Shown here: positions 1 through 10,124 of the stretch, one piece after another
Layout: every line of letters begins with the position of its first letter
Numbering within the stretch: position 1 is the first letter of the stretch
Origin: Chrysaora quinquecirrha
Lineage: Eukaryota; Cnidaria; Scyphozoa; Semaeostomeae; Pelagiidae
DNA: 64,000 nt
Assembly: GCA_014526335.1 (NCBI GenBank)
Contig: JACTAT010000010.1
Location: 8,224,876 to 8,288,875 of the forward strand
Direction of reading: 5' to 3'
Program-made: the position numbers and the translations under genes
The notes under the pieces: model-generated
Databases searched by the model: none
The model's input: only the letters and a program-made list of their open reading frames with translations
Told to the model about the DNA's origin: nothing

Positions 1-1551
1 GGATTCTTTCAATTCCTTGAAAGTGTTCTTGTCCTTGATTAGACATGAATTGGCTCAGTGTTCCGACTGCCACTGATATATCCGGACGAGTAGCGATAGC
101 TGCATACATGAGCGAACCAACAGCAGCTTGATATTCCTTTAAATTTGTGACTTTTCACCATCTTTCAATCTTTCATATTTCTTTCCTACTTCCATCGGAG
201 TTGAAACTGGTTTGCAGTTAAACATGTCGAATCTCTTCAACACATTTTCGAGGTAAGCTCTATGATTGATGTGAAGAACCTTAGCAACTCTGTCTCTCTT
301 GATAGACATGCCTAGACAGTAGTGAATTTCTCCTCTGTCTTCCATCTCAAATTGATCTTTAAGGCGAGTCTTTTCTTCTTCTAACATGCGACGATCATTT
401 GTAGCCAAAACAATATCGTCGACAGACAATGCAATCAACATAAAACACTGTTTCTTTCCGTCTTTATTCTCTGCTTTATAATACAAGCATTGATCTGCAT
501 CACTCTGAACATATCCAGAGGCTTTCAAGTAACTATTCATTTTCAAGTTCCAGCAGCGCGCAGATTGCTTCAAGCCATAAAGACTCTTTCTCAATTTGCA
601 TTCCATATCTGATTTCTGTTTATCTACATAGCCTTCAGGCTGTTCCATGTAAATTTCGTGTTCCAAATCTCCATTCAAGAATGCCGTTCTGACATCCATT
701 TGATGAACTTCGAGATTTAGTTGATTTGCAATAGCAAGCACAGATCTAATTGAACTGTACTTGGCGACAGGAGCAAAGGTATCATCATAGTCTTCTCCAG
801 CTTCTTGCGAGTAGGCCTAAGCTACTAATCTAGCTTTGTAGTGATCAACATTACCATCTGCTTTACGCTTTACTTTGAATACCCATTTGCGAGATACAAC
901 ATTCTTACCTTCGGGTAATTTCACCAAGTCCCAAGTCTTGTTCTTTAGCAATGATTTGTATTCATTATCAGTTGCTTCTTTCCAATTTTTCGAATTTTTG
1001 CTGTTATACGCTTCATTCATTGTTTTGGGTTCATCTTCATCTGTAACAGCAACAGAAGCAAAATTCCACCAATCTCCAGCTATGACTCCAAGACGTTCAG
1101 GAGGAGCACTTTGACGTTGTGATCTCCTTGGGATGACTTCCAGTTGATTGTTACCTTCCACAGCATCTTCTTCATGATCATAATGTTCTTCTTCAGTGAC
1201 AGCTTCTGTATCTTTACCATTAAAATACACAAAATCATTCTTTGTGGGTTCTTCAGTAAACAATTGTTGATCTTCAAGTCGTTTTTCATCTTTGAAAACA
1301 GAATCACTGAATGTGTTTTCATGAAACACAGCATGACGACTAACCAACATCTTCTTGGTAAGAGGATTATAAAATTTATATCCTTTGCAGTTTTGTGGAT
1401 ATCCAACAGATACACATTGTATTGATTTCTTGTCTAATTTCTTTCTCTTCTCATCAGGTACATGGACGTATGATTTACAACCAAGCACTTTAAGATGACT
1501 GATTTCAGGTTTTCTACCATAAAATCGTTCAAAAGGAGTCATGTCCTTCAA
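1..1551 (-). pseudogene. Copia integrase C-terminus and reverse transcriptase
   Basis: The piece at 817-1551 carries the integrase C-terminal region (GCKSYVHVP-type segment) and the RT start (NKTWDLVKLPEG, KWVFKVKRKADG, YKARLVA). A single TAG at 817-819 sits where Copia elements normally have Gln (KARLVAQ), so it looks like one CAG-to-TAG change. The same frame then continues into the RT core at 139-741 (MDVRTAFLNG, EIYMEQPEGY, LYGLKQSARCW). The catalytic box reads SVDD instead of YVDD. Below 139 the frame shifts, and the region AAIATRPDIS, typical of Copia RT, runs to the left edge. Confidence 0.9.
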
Positions 1552-2088
1552 TTGAGTTGTCGGGCTTTGATTTCTTAAGTAAACAGCTGTTTAGACAGCT
1601 TCTGCCCAAAAGTGTGTAAAGGCAATCCTGCATGGTGTAACATAGATCGAACACTTTCCATTATTGTTCGATACCTTCGCTCTACGACACCATTATGTTG
1701 TGGCGAATAAGGAACAGTAGTATCTTTCTTTATTCCATGACTTTTGCAATACTCAATGAATTCTTTTTAGACATATTCACCACCATTGTCAGACCTTACA
1801 TTCTTCACACGGTTACCAGTGAGATTTTCGACCAAATTGACAAATTCTTTAAATTTCACAAGAACTTCATTCTTATTCTTGATCATATATAGCTACTGTT
1901 GTAAATCTTGAGTAATCGTCAATAAATTTGACAAAGTATCTTGGATCTTGATCGACTAATTGATTCAACACTCGTTGGCCCACATATGTCAGTATGCATG
2001 AGTTCCAGCAATTGACTGCTTTCATGGTTGCTTTTCTTGGGAAAAGGGAGGCGATGTAGCTTTCCCATAGCACATCCTTAACAGTCAC
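1552..2088 (-). pseudogene. Copia integrase core, frameshifted
   Basis: This continues the Copia polyprotein. The segment DDYSRFTTVAIYDQ (1873-2088) gives the first part of the rve integrase core with its Asp. After a frameshift the motifs RSDNGGEY and PYSPQHNGVVER appear, which hold the second Asp and the Glu of the DDE triad. A stop follows RSDNGGEYV. At least two frame changes and two stops interrupt it, so it cannot make integrase. Domain identity is secure; the exact number of lesions is read by eye. Confidence 0.8.
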
Positions 2089-3498
2089 GACTGAATTCTT
2101 CCTTTGAATTAATCTTCAAGCCATCAACCATGGACTTGTTGTTGAATAACTTCAGGTTATCATATCCTAAATGACCAAATCGTGCATGCCATAACTGTAT
2201 GGACTCATTATTTGCACCATCATTAGACGATCCAAAACATGATTTGTGAACAGGCTGTGAATTCAATTTGTATAGTTTGCCATGCTTATGACCAATACTG
2301 TAAAGTTTGTCATTAATCATTAACTCACAGAACTGTCCCTTGAACTGCACACTTGCACCTTTTTCTGTCATTGAAGGCAGAGATAACAATTTTTTCTGTA
2401 TTTTTGGAACATACAAATCATCATTAAGAATCAAATTGACTTTTTCAGTACCATCGCACACTGTTACATGAAGCTTTCCTTTCCCATATGCTACCAAAAT
2501 GCTATTATCAGCTAGTTTTATTTCCAGTGGATCTTTAAAAACAACATAATTGTACAGTCCTTTCTTTTCAGGTGTCATATGTTGGGAAGCTCCTGAATCA
2601 ATCCACCATTCTTCACAGGCAGACGAATTACGATCTACAGCTAATGCTATTTCAGATTCACCAACTTCATCTTCAGCATCAACACTCTCAATTCTATGTG
2701 CTGTCTCTTGACTTTGACGCTTTGTCTCATCAGCTTTCTTTTTAAAGCAATCTTTAGCAAAGTGACCTTTTCTTTTGCGATAATGACACTTGAACTTCTT
2801 GAAATCTTGTTTCTGTTCCTCTGATGTTTTTCTACTAAGTAATGCATCATGGGGAGCATCATTACCAACAGCCTCAGCAAGTCCACCTTGCAACTTTTCA
2901 TACTCATGAAGCAATTTATCACGTACATAATCCCAAGTCAACTTCTCTTCAGCGATGGTTTCCAATGCTGTAATCAATGAATTATAATCATCAGGCAGAC
3001 TACTAATAAGAATTATCACTAAGTCCTTTTCTGCCACAGCATCTCCCACTGCTTCCAAATGTTCTGAAAGTGTCTTAACATAATTAACATGATCTAACAT
3101 CTTGGTACCTTTTCCCATGCGAGCAGCATAGAGCTTTCTTCTATAAAATATTTTCCAAGAAAGAGATTTCTCTTCAAAATGCTTTGTCAAATTATCCCAT
3201 GCTTCTTTCGCAGTTTCGGATGACCTGACATAAATCTGTAAATTTGACGCCACTGATAAACAGACTGAAGCAAGGGCAAGATTTTCACGTTTCTTAAACT
3301 TTCAGCCGTAGCATCTTCAAACAGGGTTTCAGTTCCAGTAACAATCTCGCAGAGATCTTTGCCTATTAAATGCATTTTCATCTGGAACTTCCAATGATAG
3401 TAGTTATCACCAGTTAACTTTTCAACTTTAAAACCAATATTATCGTCAGAGGCCATTTTGAAGCTTCGATTCAAATCACTCAGAATTCCAGCCAACAC
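2078..3498 (-). pseudogene. Copia gag, protease and GAG-pre-integrase
   Basis: Two overlapping frames (3187-3498 and 2078-3253) give the Copia gag (LTGDNYYHWKFQMKMHL; the UBN2-like region AKEAWDNL, LSSLPDDYNSL), a nucleic-acid-binding knuckle, an aspartic protease with WIDSGASQHM (active-site DSG), and the pre-integrase zinc region with HARFGH. The knuckle reads C-X2-R-X4-H-X4-C: the second Cys is replaced by Arg. The frame ends at a TAA just after the Cys of the HHCC region, where a Glu codon would be expected. The gag N-terminal part is joined to the rest by a frameshift near 3200-3250. Confidence 0.88.
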
Positions 3499-3582
3499 TG
3501 CGACTTTCCAGTTTTATTTCTCAAGCAGCAAGTTAACAATATTCAGACTAGATTCACGAATTTCAGGAGTGATCTGGACGTA

Positions 3583-3599
3583 GTTCTGGGTCCATAACC
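3583..3599 (-). promoter_or_regulatory. Primer binding site, copia-type internal initiator-tRNA match
   Basis: The minus strand reads GGTTATGGACCCAGAAC. Drosophila copia uses GGTTATGGGCCCAGTCC, complementary to an internal part of initiator tRNA-Met, and the two differ at three positions. It lies directly downstream of the candidate 5' LTR and upstream of gag, as expected for minus-strand DNA priming. Confidence 0.65.
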
Positions 3600-3608
3600 T
3601 AATAAGAT

Positions 3609-3792
3609 TTGAGTAAAACACCAGCGTAAGAACTACTAAAACATGAATCATAATCCAAGCAAGAACTACAAGTATCAAGCACATGTTAGAACTAAACTAA
3701 AGCTAATTAACATAAACAAAACGCAGCAAGTGTAACGAATGTCAAACCGGAAGTGTCAATCAAGATAACAACAGTGTCCATACTTCTCAACA
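3609..3792 (-). repeat. Candidate 5' LTR of the Copia element
   Basis: On the minus strand this starts TGTTGAGAAG and ends TTTTACTCA, giving TG...CA ends, a length of about 184 bp, and a position just before the primer site. The partner LTR is outside the window, so the boundaries are tentative. Confidence 0.45.
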
Positions 3793-3801
3793 CCCGATAC
3801 A

Positions 3802-4290
3802 TTAATTTTGAGCGGTTTGAGTCTTTTTGGATAGCCTTTTCATTGAGCAAAGGAAACCAAGCTCTGCATTTATAGTCAAAGTCGTGCTGAATAAGTGCAT
3901 TCGCCAGTAACCTACGAAGGGAGAGTTAAGAGAAGATCTAAACCAGTTTATTGGATAAGATCTACACAAAAATGTGGCCAAGTCTGCAAAATCAAAGTGT
4001 TTCATTTGTTTAAGGAAGATTTCGTGGTCGATGGTGTCAAACACTTTTTGTAACTCAATTAGTATCATACAGGTTAACTTGTTGTTTTCAAATCATTGTA
4101 TGATTCTGCCAGTTAGGTATGATAAGCATTTGCCGGTCGAAAGCCCAGATTGAATTGTGTTTTGTCCAGGTATTCTTGAATTTGCTTATGGACAATTTTT
4201 CAAATATCTTATAAATCCGCGGCAAAAATGACATCGGTCTGTAGTTTTTTTTCGTCAAAAAAAATGCTCGCCGTCGTCTTTCTGGCAAAT
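3802..4290 (-). pseudogene. LINE reverse transcriptase fragment (CR1/L2-like)
   Basis: Minus-strand pieces show NYRPMSFLPRIYKIFEKL (RT block 1, usually NYRPISLLP.ISKIFEK) at 4088-4288 and ELQKVFDTIDHEIFLKQM (the FDTVDH block) at 3802-4068. Stops and frameshifts separate them, and the YADD region is not recognisable. It is a short relic lying between the Copia LTR and a PLE fragment on the other strand. Confidence 0.7.
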
Positions 4291-4439
4291 CTTAGGGGGT
4301 TTGTCTTGTTAGGAAGGTATTCCCAGTGATTTTAGGTTTTTCGCTATTTTCAAAGAAGATTCCGACTGTAATGATTTTCTCCAATATCTCAAACGCTTGT
4401 ATCCGTTTCTGAAATTTTCCTTCGAAAAGGAGTAATCAA

Positions 4440-5060
4440 ATCCCTTACCTTTTTGCGATGTTTTTGTTGAAAACACTGCTACTGGATTTCTCGCCAGTGT
4501 ATATAGAAAACCAACTTTTAGCGGCCTCTGTATACGTTGAGATTCCTTCAGTCCAAAACGGAAGAAAATTAACCTCATTAACGCTCTTGTTCTCTGTCAC
4601 TTATGAGTTGCTTTAAAACTCGACTAGATTAGTTAGGAATTGAACAAAACAAGATCAATTTTGATGGAAAATGGCTCTAATGGGGATATTATTACGGATT
4701 GATTTCGCAAGAAGATCGCAAGTTTTTCGGCTGACAAAAAAGCATTGTCCGCAAATGTGCCTTATTTTACCTAAAATGCCTTGGATAGAAAGCGTCTTAC
4801 TGCGATTTGAAATGAAGTAAAAAGGCCATTACTAAGAGTCTCGCTGCTGCCAACCCTTTGTTAGTTTTTAGCACTCGGAAATTTCTACTATCCATTCAAA
4901 AGGATTGCGTACCTACCACACAAAAATGCTCGGTCATTTATGAATTCTCATGCGGGTGTTATGCCAGGTACGTTGGTCGCACCTCCCAGAGAGGATAGGA
5001 TAAAAGAACACGTCCCTACTTATAAATACTCATACCACACCGCGGATGTAGTCACCGCAC
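4440..5060 (+). pseudogene. Penelope-like element fragment: RT end and GIY-YIG domain
   Basis: The plus strand decodes to VYRKPTFSGL, the conserved post-catalytic block of PLE reverse transcriptases, then at about 4860-5010 to FSTRKFL...CSVIYEFSCGCYARYVGRT, which fits the GIY-YIG endonuclease (Uri-like) that follows RT in canonical PLEs. Several stops and frameshifts interrupt it. Part of it (4700-4730, gatcgcaagtttttcggctg) recurs at 41563 and, inverted, near 48090, so it belongs to a dispersed family. Nothing else recognisable is present between 5060 and 5205. Confidence 0.75.
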
Positions 5061-5406
5061 TGCTGCGTGCTGTTGTCCGCTGAGTACATAGCATTGTTTC
5101 CTTGATGTTGCTGCAAAATCAGGGACTCATTCTAGTTTAAAAGACAAGGAAAGCTTCGGTTTTACTCAAAATAAGGCCTTGAGGTATCTGAACAAAATTT
5201 CTCTTAACGCCTAGCGGCCACCAGGCAACCCGGTGCAATCAATGAACCTAGCCTAATAAGGGTACCTGGTAAATGCGTTGCTAGACATTGCCTACCGACT
5301 GGTAATAATGTAAAGCCTCTAGATGCAACGAAGAAAAGACACAGCAGTGGCGGTATTGGGGTCGTATTAACGAAACACAATATATTTAAACAACATAATA
5401 ATCTAA

Positions 5407-5695
5407 TGATATACGGGGCATCAACGCCAAGTGGGGATTCCACGCTAGTAGATTTTCCTAGCGAGTAGGGATTCCTCGTCGTTGAAGTATACATAAGAAA
5501 CTAGTGATATACGGGGCATCAACGCCGAGTGGGGATTCCACGCTAGTAGATTTTCCTAGCGAGTAGGGATTCCTCGTCGTTGAAGTATACATAAGAAACT
5601 AGTGATATACGGAGCATCAACGCCGAGTAGGGATTCCACGCTAGTAGAGTTTCCTAGCGAGTAGGGATTCCTCGTCGTTGAAGTGTACATATTTC
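5407..5695. repeat. 98-bp tandem repeat, three copies
   Basis: Units begin with tgatatacgg at 5407, 5505 and 5603, a period of exactly 98 bp with few mismatches. Each unit is partly palindromic: tcaacg...ggattcc at one side and ggattcc...cgttga at the other, so each could fold into a hairpin. It lies downstream of the recombinase ORF in the 3' end region of the DIRS-like element, where such elements carry the structured repeats used to rebuild their ends. Confidence 0.9.
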
Positions 5696-5933
5696 TCGCT
5701 GAGTATAATTATCTCACGCGAGTACATGAACTAAACAAAACGATAAGCTAATATATATATACAATAACAACACTTCGGAATTCATCCTTGTCGGACTAAA
5801 CTGCAGCTACATAGGGCATACCGTGATGATGAAATAAGGCGGACTGAATCTAGTAAGATGCCGAGAAGGAAGTCGCGAATATGCGACCATAACGCCAAAT
5901 GACGCCAAAATTGACCCCGACCACTGCTGTGAG

Positions 5934-6914
5934 TTAGTAGGCGCTCCATGGGCGGCTGGGAATAGCTGTAGTTGTAGCTAAGATTCTAGGGATCGAGTGT
6001 ATAGACGATATGGGGGTTCTTATATACTGCTGGTAACAGTCACTTGACCAGCGACCAAGGGACTTAATCAGCCAGTCTGGCGACCCGGCTGCTGCGGCTG
6101 TTGTGGCCGCACCAATACGAAAACTATGGGAAGAGTATTGACCTATAATGTTGGAAGTTTTAAGTAATTGTTTAAGTATATCTGATAAGGTTTGACGTGT
6201 AAGGTAAGAGTTATCACTAAACATGAAGGCTGGTTTGGAACTTTCCGTACAGTTTTGCAGATGATGTTGTAATGCGCGAAGAGGACAGATACTGGTTCCA
6301 GATGCTGCTAGACGGATCTCTTGACCATTTCGAAATGGGTCTGTCTTTGAGATTTTCAGTGTTATAACGGCTTCGGTTGCCAAGAGCTTGATGTCGCGAA
6401 CTAATAACGTAGATTGAATATCATAATGATCTTTATTCGGCGAGCAAAATTCAGAAGAACGGAGAAAACCGAAGAACGCTGTTGTGAATGCTGCCCATAG
6501 CATGACTTGATCATAGTTATTCATTTCCGATGCTCTCAAGTTCTCTTTGAGGATCTTCATGTGGTGTATTGTAATTGGCAGCCGTTTGCCTCTCGTGGAA
6601 GGACCCTTTGTTCGTTTTATACCCCTAAGGAGCTGGCGTAATTGGTGCATACTTTGAAATTCAGATCTATAGCCTAGTTCAATATGCCGGTGACGTAATG
6701 CTGCAAGATACGTTTGAATGGTTTTATAGCTGACGGAACTTGCCAAGAAGGTGGTGAATAAGCGCATTGAGTACTCCTGAAGCGGGTAGGGCACCAATTG
6801 GAATCTTTCACAAAAGTCTTGAAATGCTCGCTGGCCTTGCTCATAAGTGCGTCTGCTTGATGTTGAGATTGACATGCGTTGTAGGAACTGCATATCTAAT
6901 TTTAACAATTCCAT
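5934..6914 (-). CDS. Tyrosine recombinase of DIRS/Ngaro-like element
   Basis: A 326-residue open frame of the phage-integrase/tyrosine-recombinase family, which would insert the circular DNA copy without target duplication. Visible catalytic blocks are GFLRSSEF (first Arg, around residue 150), HSFRIGAATT (H-x-x-R, around 265) and GRWSSDCYQQYIR, with the nucleophilic Tyr near residue 295. The N-terminal part (SSRRTYEQGQRAFQDFC) fits the SAM-like core-binding domain. Length is normal. It overlaps the end of the RT ORF by 13 bases in another frame, as is common in this order. All catalytic residues seem present, so this ORF may be intact. Confidence 0.93.
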   Translation of the reverse strand: MELLKLDMQFLQRMSISTSSRRTYEQGQRAFQDFCERFQLVPYPLQEYSMRLFTTFLASSVSYKTIQTYLAALRHRHIELGYRSEFQSMHQLRQLLRGIKRTKGPSTRGKRLPITIHHMKILKENLRASEMNNYDQVMLWAAFTTAFFGFLRSSEFCSPNKDHYDIQSTLLVRDIKLLATEAVITLKISKTDPFRNGQEIRLAASGTSICPLRALQHHLQNCTESSKPAFMFSDNSYLTRQTLSDILKQLLKTSNIIGQYSSHSFRIGAATTAAAAGSPDWLIKSLGRWSSDCYQQYIRTPISSIHSIPRILATTTAIPSRPWSAY

Positions 6915-8989
6915 ACCTGATGTGGAACTTGAGTTGCAATCGTTTCGGCTGTAGGTGCTAACTGACGAAACCTTTGCATCTGCAAACGAGAAAGGCTATC
7001 AGCGATGCTATTTTGAACCCCTGGAATGTGCTTTATATTCAACGTGAATTCATACGTCGCAGTTAGAAAAAACATTTTTCGAAGTAAGCTGGATATATCC
7101 GCAGACTTGCAAGAGCCTGTAGACCAAATTTTTACAACTGCCTCGTTGTCGCAGTGACACAATAAACGCTTTTTGTGAAACGATTTGGCCCAGATGAAAC
7201 AAGTTACCCATATCGGGAAGAGCTCTTTCCACTGAATTGATTTTGATTGTGAATGGTCAGGCCACGGACAAGCAATCCACTTGCCATCAAAGAATATCCC
7301 AAAACCCGAGCCTGAGGCGTCCGTGAATAGATTGATGTCCGGGGAGTATGTGATGTTCTTGTCCAAGATGGAATATTTCCCGTTCCAAGTAGGGAGGTAT
7401 TCGATCCACCAGCTGATATCTTCACGTGCTGGTTTGTTTAGGGAAATATGATGGCTTAATTTCTGCACTGAGGTTGATAAATCTATCAGCCGGCGAAGGA
7501 AAATTCTCCCTGATGGAATTATTTTACATATGAATGACAGTTTCCCGATTAATGATAACAACTCACGCTTAGTGCATTTCTTTTTTGACGACCAAGAATG
7601 TAACAATGACAGTGTGTCTGTTAGTTTATCAGCTGGTAGTTTCAGCTGCATTTGCTCGCTGACTATCTCTATACCTAAATAGGTTATCGATTTCGTCGGT
7701 TCAACAATCTTATCTGGGGCCAGAGGTACGCCTAGTTTGTTGAAAATGCGTATAGTCGTTTGCAAACGATCGGAACACAATGAGGAATCCGGGGGGCCAG
7801 CTAGGAAGAAATCATCCAAATAATGTGTACTATCAATAATGTTATAATTGTGTTTCATAATCCATAACAAGACTTCAGCAAGTTGAGTAAAGCGATTAAC
7901 AGATGACCTTAGGCCAAATGGCAAGCAAAGATCAACAAAAATATAATCCATAAACGAAAACCCCAGTAAATGCCAATCATCTGGGTGCACTGGGCAAATT
8001 CTAAACGCGCTCTTTATATCAACTTTAGCCATTAGGGCTCCAGAACCAAGGGTTGATACAATATTCACGGCCTCGTCAAAATGATTAAAATTAACTGTTG
8101 CCTCGGAATCATCGATGAAGTCATTAATTGAAAGACCTTTCGGAGAAGATAAGTCTGTTATAATTCGAAATTTACCGGCTTCCTTCTTGGGTACTATACC
8201 AATGGGTGACGTACGTAGATCTGGGAAGGGTGAATAAGTAAATGGGCCTGCAACCCGGCCTGCTTTGAGTTCAATGAGTATATTATCTGCTATCGCTGTG
8301 GGATTGTCTGCAGCAGACTTCAAATTTTTTGTAATATTGAAAAAGTCTGGACCCTTATAACCAATTTTAAAACCATTTGTTAAGCTACATAATAAGTTAT
8401 TTGCTTTTGCCTTATCAGGATAATGGATGAGTTCTAACGACAATTGATCAATCTTGATAGGTGTAATTGGATCCCTAGGAATGGGATTAAAGTTTATTTT
8501 CAGCTCGTTTACATAATGTTCCTGCGTGAGGGCCTCCGCATCTGTTGCACATGTGTTTGAAGGGGCATTGATCGTTTCTACAGGCCCCAGTGTTGAAAAA
8601 TCTGCACCTCTCTGTGCTGGTTCTTTGGCTGTTGTTAGTTGCGCTGTTGTTAGTGTAGAGAAACTGTGGCCTGTTGAAATTTTGACTTGTTGGGTTGCGA
8701 AAGGTTTGGGGACGAAAAGACTCATTTGGGCAGTTGTTTGCATAATGGCCTGGTTGTGAGCATTTATAACAGGTAGGGTTGGTTGACGTATTTTGAGGGC
8801 TCTGAGGAACTTTGTCAATGCATATTCGTCTATTCTTGCCCAGGACAAAGACTTATTTATGGCCATTGTCATACGAAATGCAATATCATAACTATGCCAC
8901 TGATGAAAGTTGTAATTGCGGGCAAAGAAGCAGATTGACTCCTGGTAGGCCAGAAGCTCAGTTGCCTTTGAAGGGTGAAAGTGGACCAT
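6902..8989 (-). CDS. Reverse transcriptase-RNase H of DIRS/Ngaro-like element
   Basis: The open frame is 695 residues. From about residue 165 it reads as a DIRS-type RT: SPIGIVPKKEAGKFRIITDLS, VDIKSAFRICPVHPDDW, LCLPFGLRSSVNRFTQLAE, and the catalytic THYLDDFFLAG. The RNase H domain begins at INLFTDASGSGFGIFF, with the later CDNEAVVKIWSTG and IPGVQNSIADSLSR blocks. The first about 160 residues (8989-8510) are probably not native RT: in that stretch the gag zinc-finger region is read in a different frame, so the true RT start lies near 8500. No stop interrupts the RT or RNase H domains. Confidence 0.92.
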   Translation of the reverse strand: MVHFHPSKATELLAYQESICFFARNYNFHQWHSYDIAFRMTMAINKSLSWARIDEYALTKFLRALKIRQPTLPVINAHNQAIMQTTAQMSLFVPKPFATQQVKISTGHSFSTLTTAQLTTAKEPAQRGADFSTLGPVETINAPSNTCATDAEALTQEHYVNELKINFNPIPRDPITPIKIDQLSLELIHYPDKAKANNLLCSLTNGFKIGYKGPDFFNITKNLKSAADNPTAIADNILIELKAGRVAGPFTYSPFPDLRTSPIGIVPKKEAGKFRIITDLSSPKGLSINDFIDDSEATVNFNHFDEAVNIVSTLGSGALMAKVDIKSAFRICPVHPDDWHLLGFSFMDYIFVDLCLPFGLRSSVNRFTQLAEVLLWIMKHNYNIIDSTHYLDDFFLAGPPDSSLCSDRLQTTIRIFNKLGVPLAPDKIVEPTKSITYLGIEIVSEQMQLKLPADKLTDTLSLLHSWSSKKKCTKRELLSLIGKLSFICKIIPSGRIFLRRLIDLSTSVQKLSHHISLNKPAREDISWWIEYLPTWNGKYSILDKNITYSPDINLFTDASGSGFGIFFDGKWIACPWPDHSQSKSIQWKELFPIWVTCFIWAKSFHKKRLLCHCDNEAVVKIWSTGSCKSADISSLLRKMFFLTATYEFTLNIKHIPGVQNSIADSLSRLQMQRFRQLAPTAETIATQVPHQVWNC

Positions 8990-9756
8990 CCCCCGAATGA
9001 AGATGTTCCAAGCTTCTAGCCAGGACTGAAAGTTGGATATCTTTTGACTTTTCTTGTTTGTGGTGGTGAGGAAATACTGTCATTATCAGTAACTTTGACA
9101 GCAATGTTTTGGCCTGGGTTTATAGCTGAATCATAAAGGGAGCTAGTTAGCAGCGAGTGAAATTCGATGTATTCCTGGTTTTTTAAAGCTTTTATGGTCT
9201 TCTGGGACATTGGGGGTAGGTTATTAATACTTGAGTAGAAAATCGGCGCATTTGAATTACCTGCTTGGAGTGAGCTGGTCTGCAAGGACTGGATAGGTGC
9301 TGAATTTGCATTTGATGGCTCCAGTGGAAGCTCATTTGGCTCCGCAATAACGGAAGCTGGAGATAGAGGGGCATTCTGTATTGAAGACACAGGCCTAACA
9401 GTGTTGTCGCTTGTTGAAATTCTTCCGCTGCCTCTGATTTCTTCTTGGATCAAGGCCCGTAAATCCTGCCTAGATAGCTGGACAACATCTGATTCATTTG
9501 ATGATGTACGCTCTGGTTCTGGGCTTGTAGATCTAACTGACGAAGCTGAGTTGTTTTCTGCCCCAGGGTGGAAATAATGCAGCAGACGTAATGCGAGTAT
9601 GTTTCTTCCTCCTGTTGTCGGTAGGCCATATTTTGCAGCTCGAAGACGTAGAGTGTCTCTAGCAAGGCGGCACCAATCTTCATAGGATTTCTTGCTATCA
9701 GATTCCCTAGAGCGTTGTTGCTCATTGCCAATCCGCTTTGACTTGGCTGGAGGCAT
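8480..9756 (-). pseudogene. Gag of DIRS/Ngaro-like element, multiply frameshifted
   Basis: The likely start is the ATG at 9756 (MPPAKSKRIGN). An early SAP-like segment (RLRAAKYGLPTTGGRNILALRLLHYF) is followed by a low-complexity Ser/Pro/Asn region. The frame stops at 9016, but the gag continues in other frames: NFQSWLEAWNIFIRG, then LLAYQESICFFARNYNFHQW and INKSLSWARIDEY, then a zinc knuckle CYKCSQPGHYANNC and a second Cys/His cluster ending CNRCGGPHAGTLC near 8500. At least three frame changes are needed, so this ORF is broken even though RT and recombinase are open. A related gag is at 25.4-26.5 kb. Confidence 0.8.
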
Positions 9757-10065
9757 GATGCTAATACGACTAATCTTGACTGTAACTTCGGAACGAAAAG
9801 TAATGTAGGCAGAACCCTGACAATTTGTGAAGACAAGGAAGGCGGATGGACAACATGGTCCAATACGCAAAGAGGATGTAGGGGGCATGGACCCGAGAGA
9901 CTAACCGCAATTATGACCAAATACGGCCTTGGCGTTAAAACAGTTGTACTACGTAAAACATGGTATTATCTTGAATATCCTTTGTTATTCTAGTTCAGTA
10001 AGATCTTTGCCCTGCCTGGTATCAGAATCACTTGTATGTAGAACGGTTCGCGGTCGAAGAGTTTC

Positions 10066-10116
10066 TTAGTATTATTATTATTATTATTATTATGATAATT
10101 ATGATTATTATTATAA
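10066..10116. repeat. ATT-type microsatellite
   Basis: An imperfect (ATT)n run, interrupted by gataatt. It lies between the DIRS-like element and a dispersed repeat. Confidence 0.9.
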
Positions 10117-10124
10117 CTTTGTTT

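Larger units (their letters stand above)
1..3792 (-). mobile_element. Ty1/Copia LTR retrotransposon, 5' part (runs off left edge)
   Basis: Read on the minus strand this is a Copia element in the order LTR, primer site, gag, protease, integrase, reverse transcriptase. It is cut by the window edge inside the RT/RNase H region, so the 3' LTR is not visible. Coding is broken by several stops and frameshifts, so this copy is probably dead, but the breaks are few and the domains are easily recognised. Copia elements are rarer in animals than Gypsy or LINEs. Its right neighbour is LINE/PLE debris. Confidence 0.9.
5206..9945 (-). mobile_element. DIRS/Ngaro-like tyrosine-recombinase retrotransposon
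   Basis: Gag, RT-RNase H and a tyrosine recombinase lie in this order on the minus strand, with no integrase and no LTRs, which defines a DIRS-order element. I see no methyltransferase domain between RNase H and the recombinase, which fits Ngaro-like more than classical DIRS1. RT and recombinase ORFs are open; gag is frameshifted. The ends are uncertain. The outermost sequences cttaacgcctagcggcc (left) and, inverted, ttttaacgccaaggccg (right, about 9945) resemble each other and may be short inverted termini. A 98-bp tandem repeat lies near the 3' end. Confidence 0.85.

Noticed and set aside
8510..8989. N-terminal 160 residues of the long RT frame as a native RT extension.
   Set aside because: In this interval the gag zinc knuckle and Cys/His cluster are read in a different frame, so the RT-frame extension is mostly incidental.
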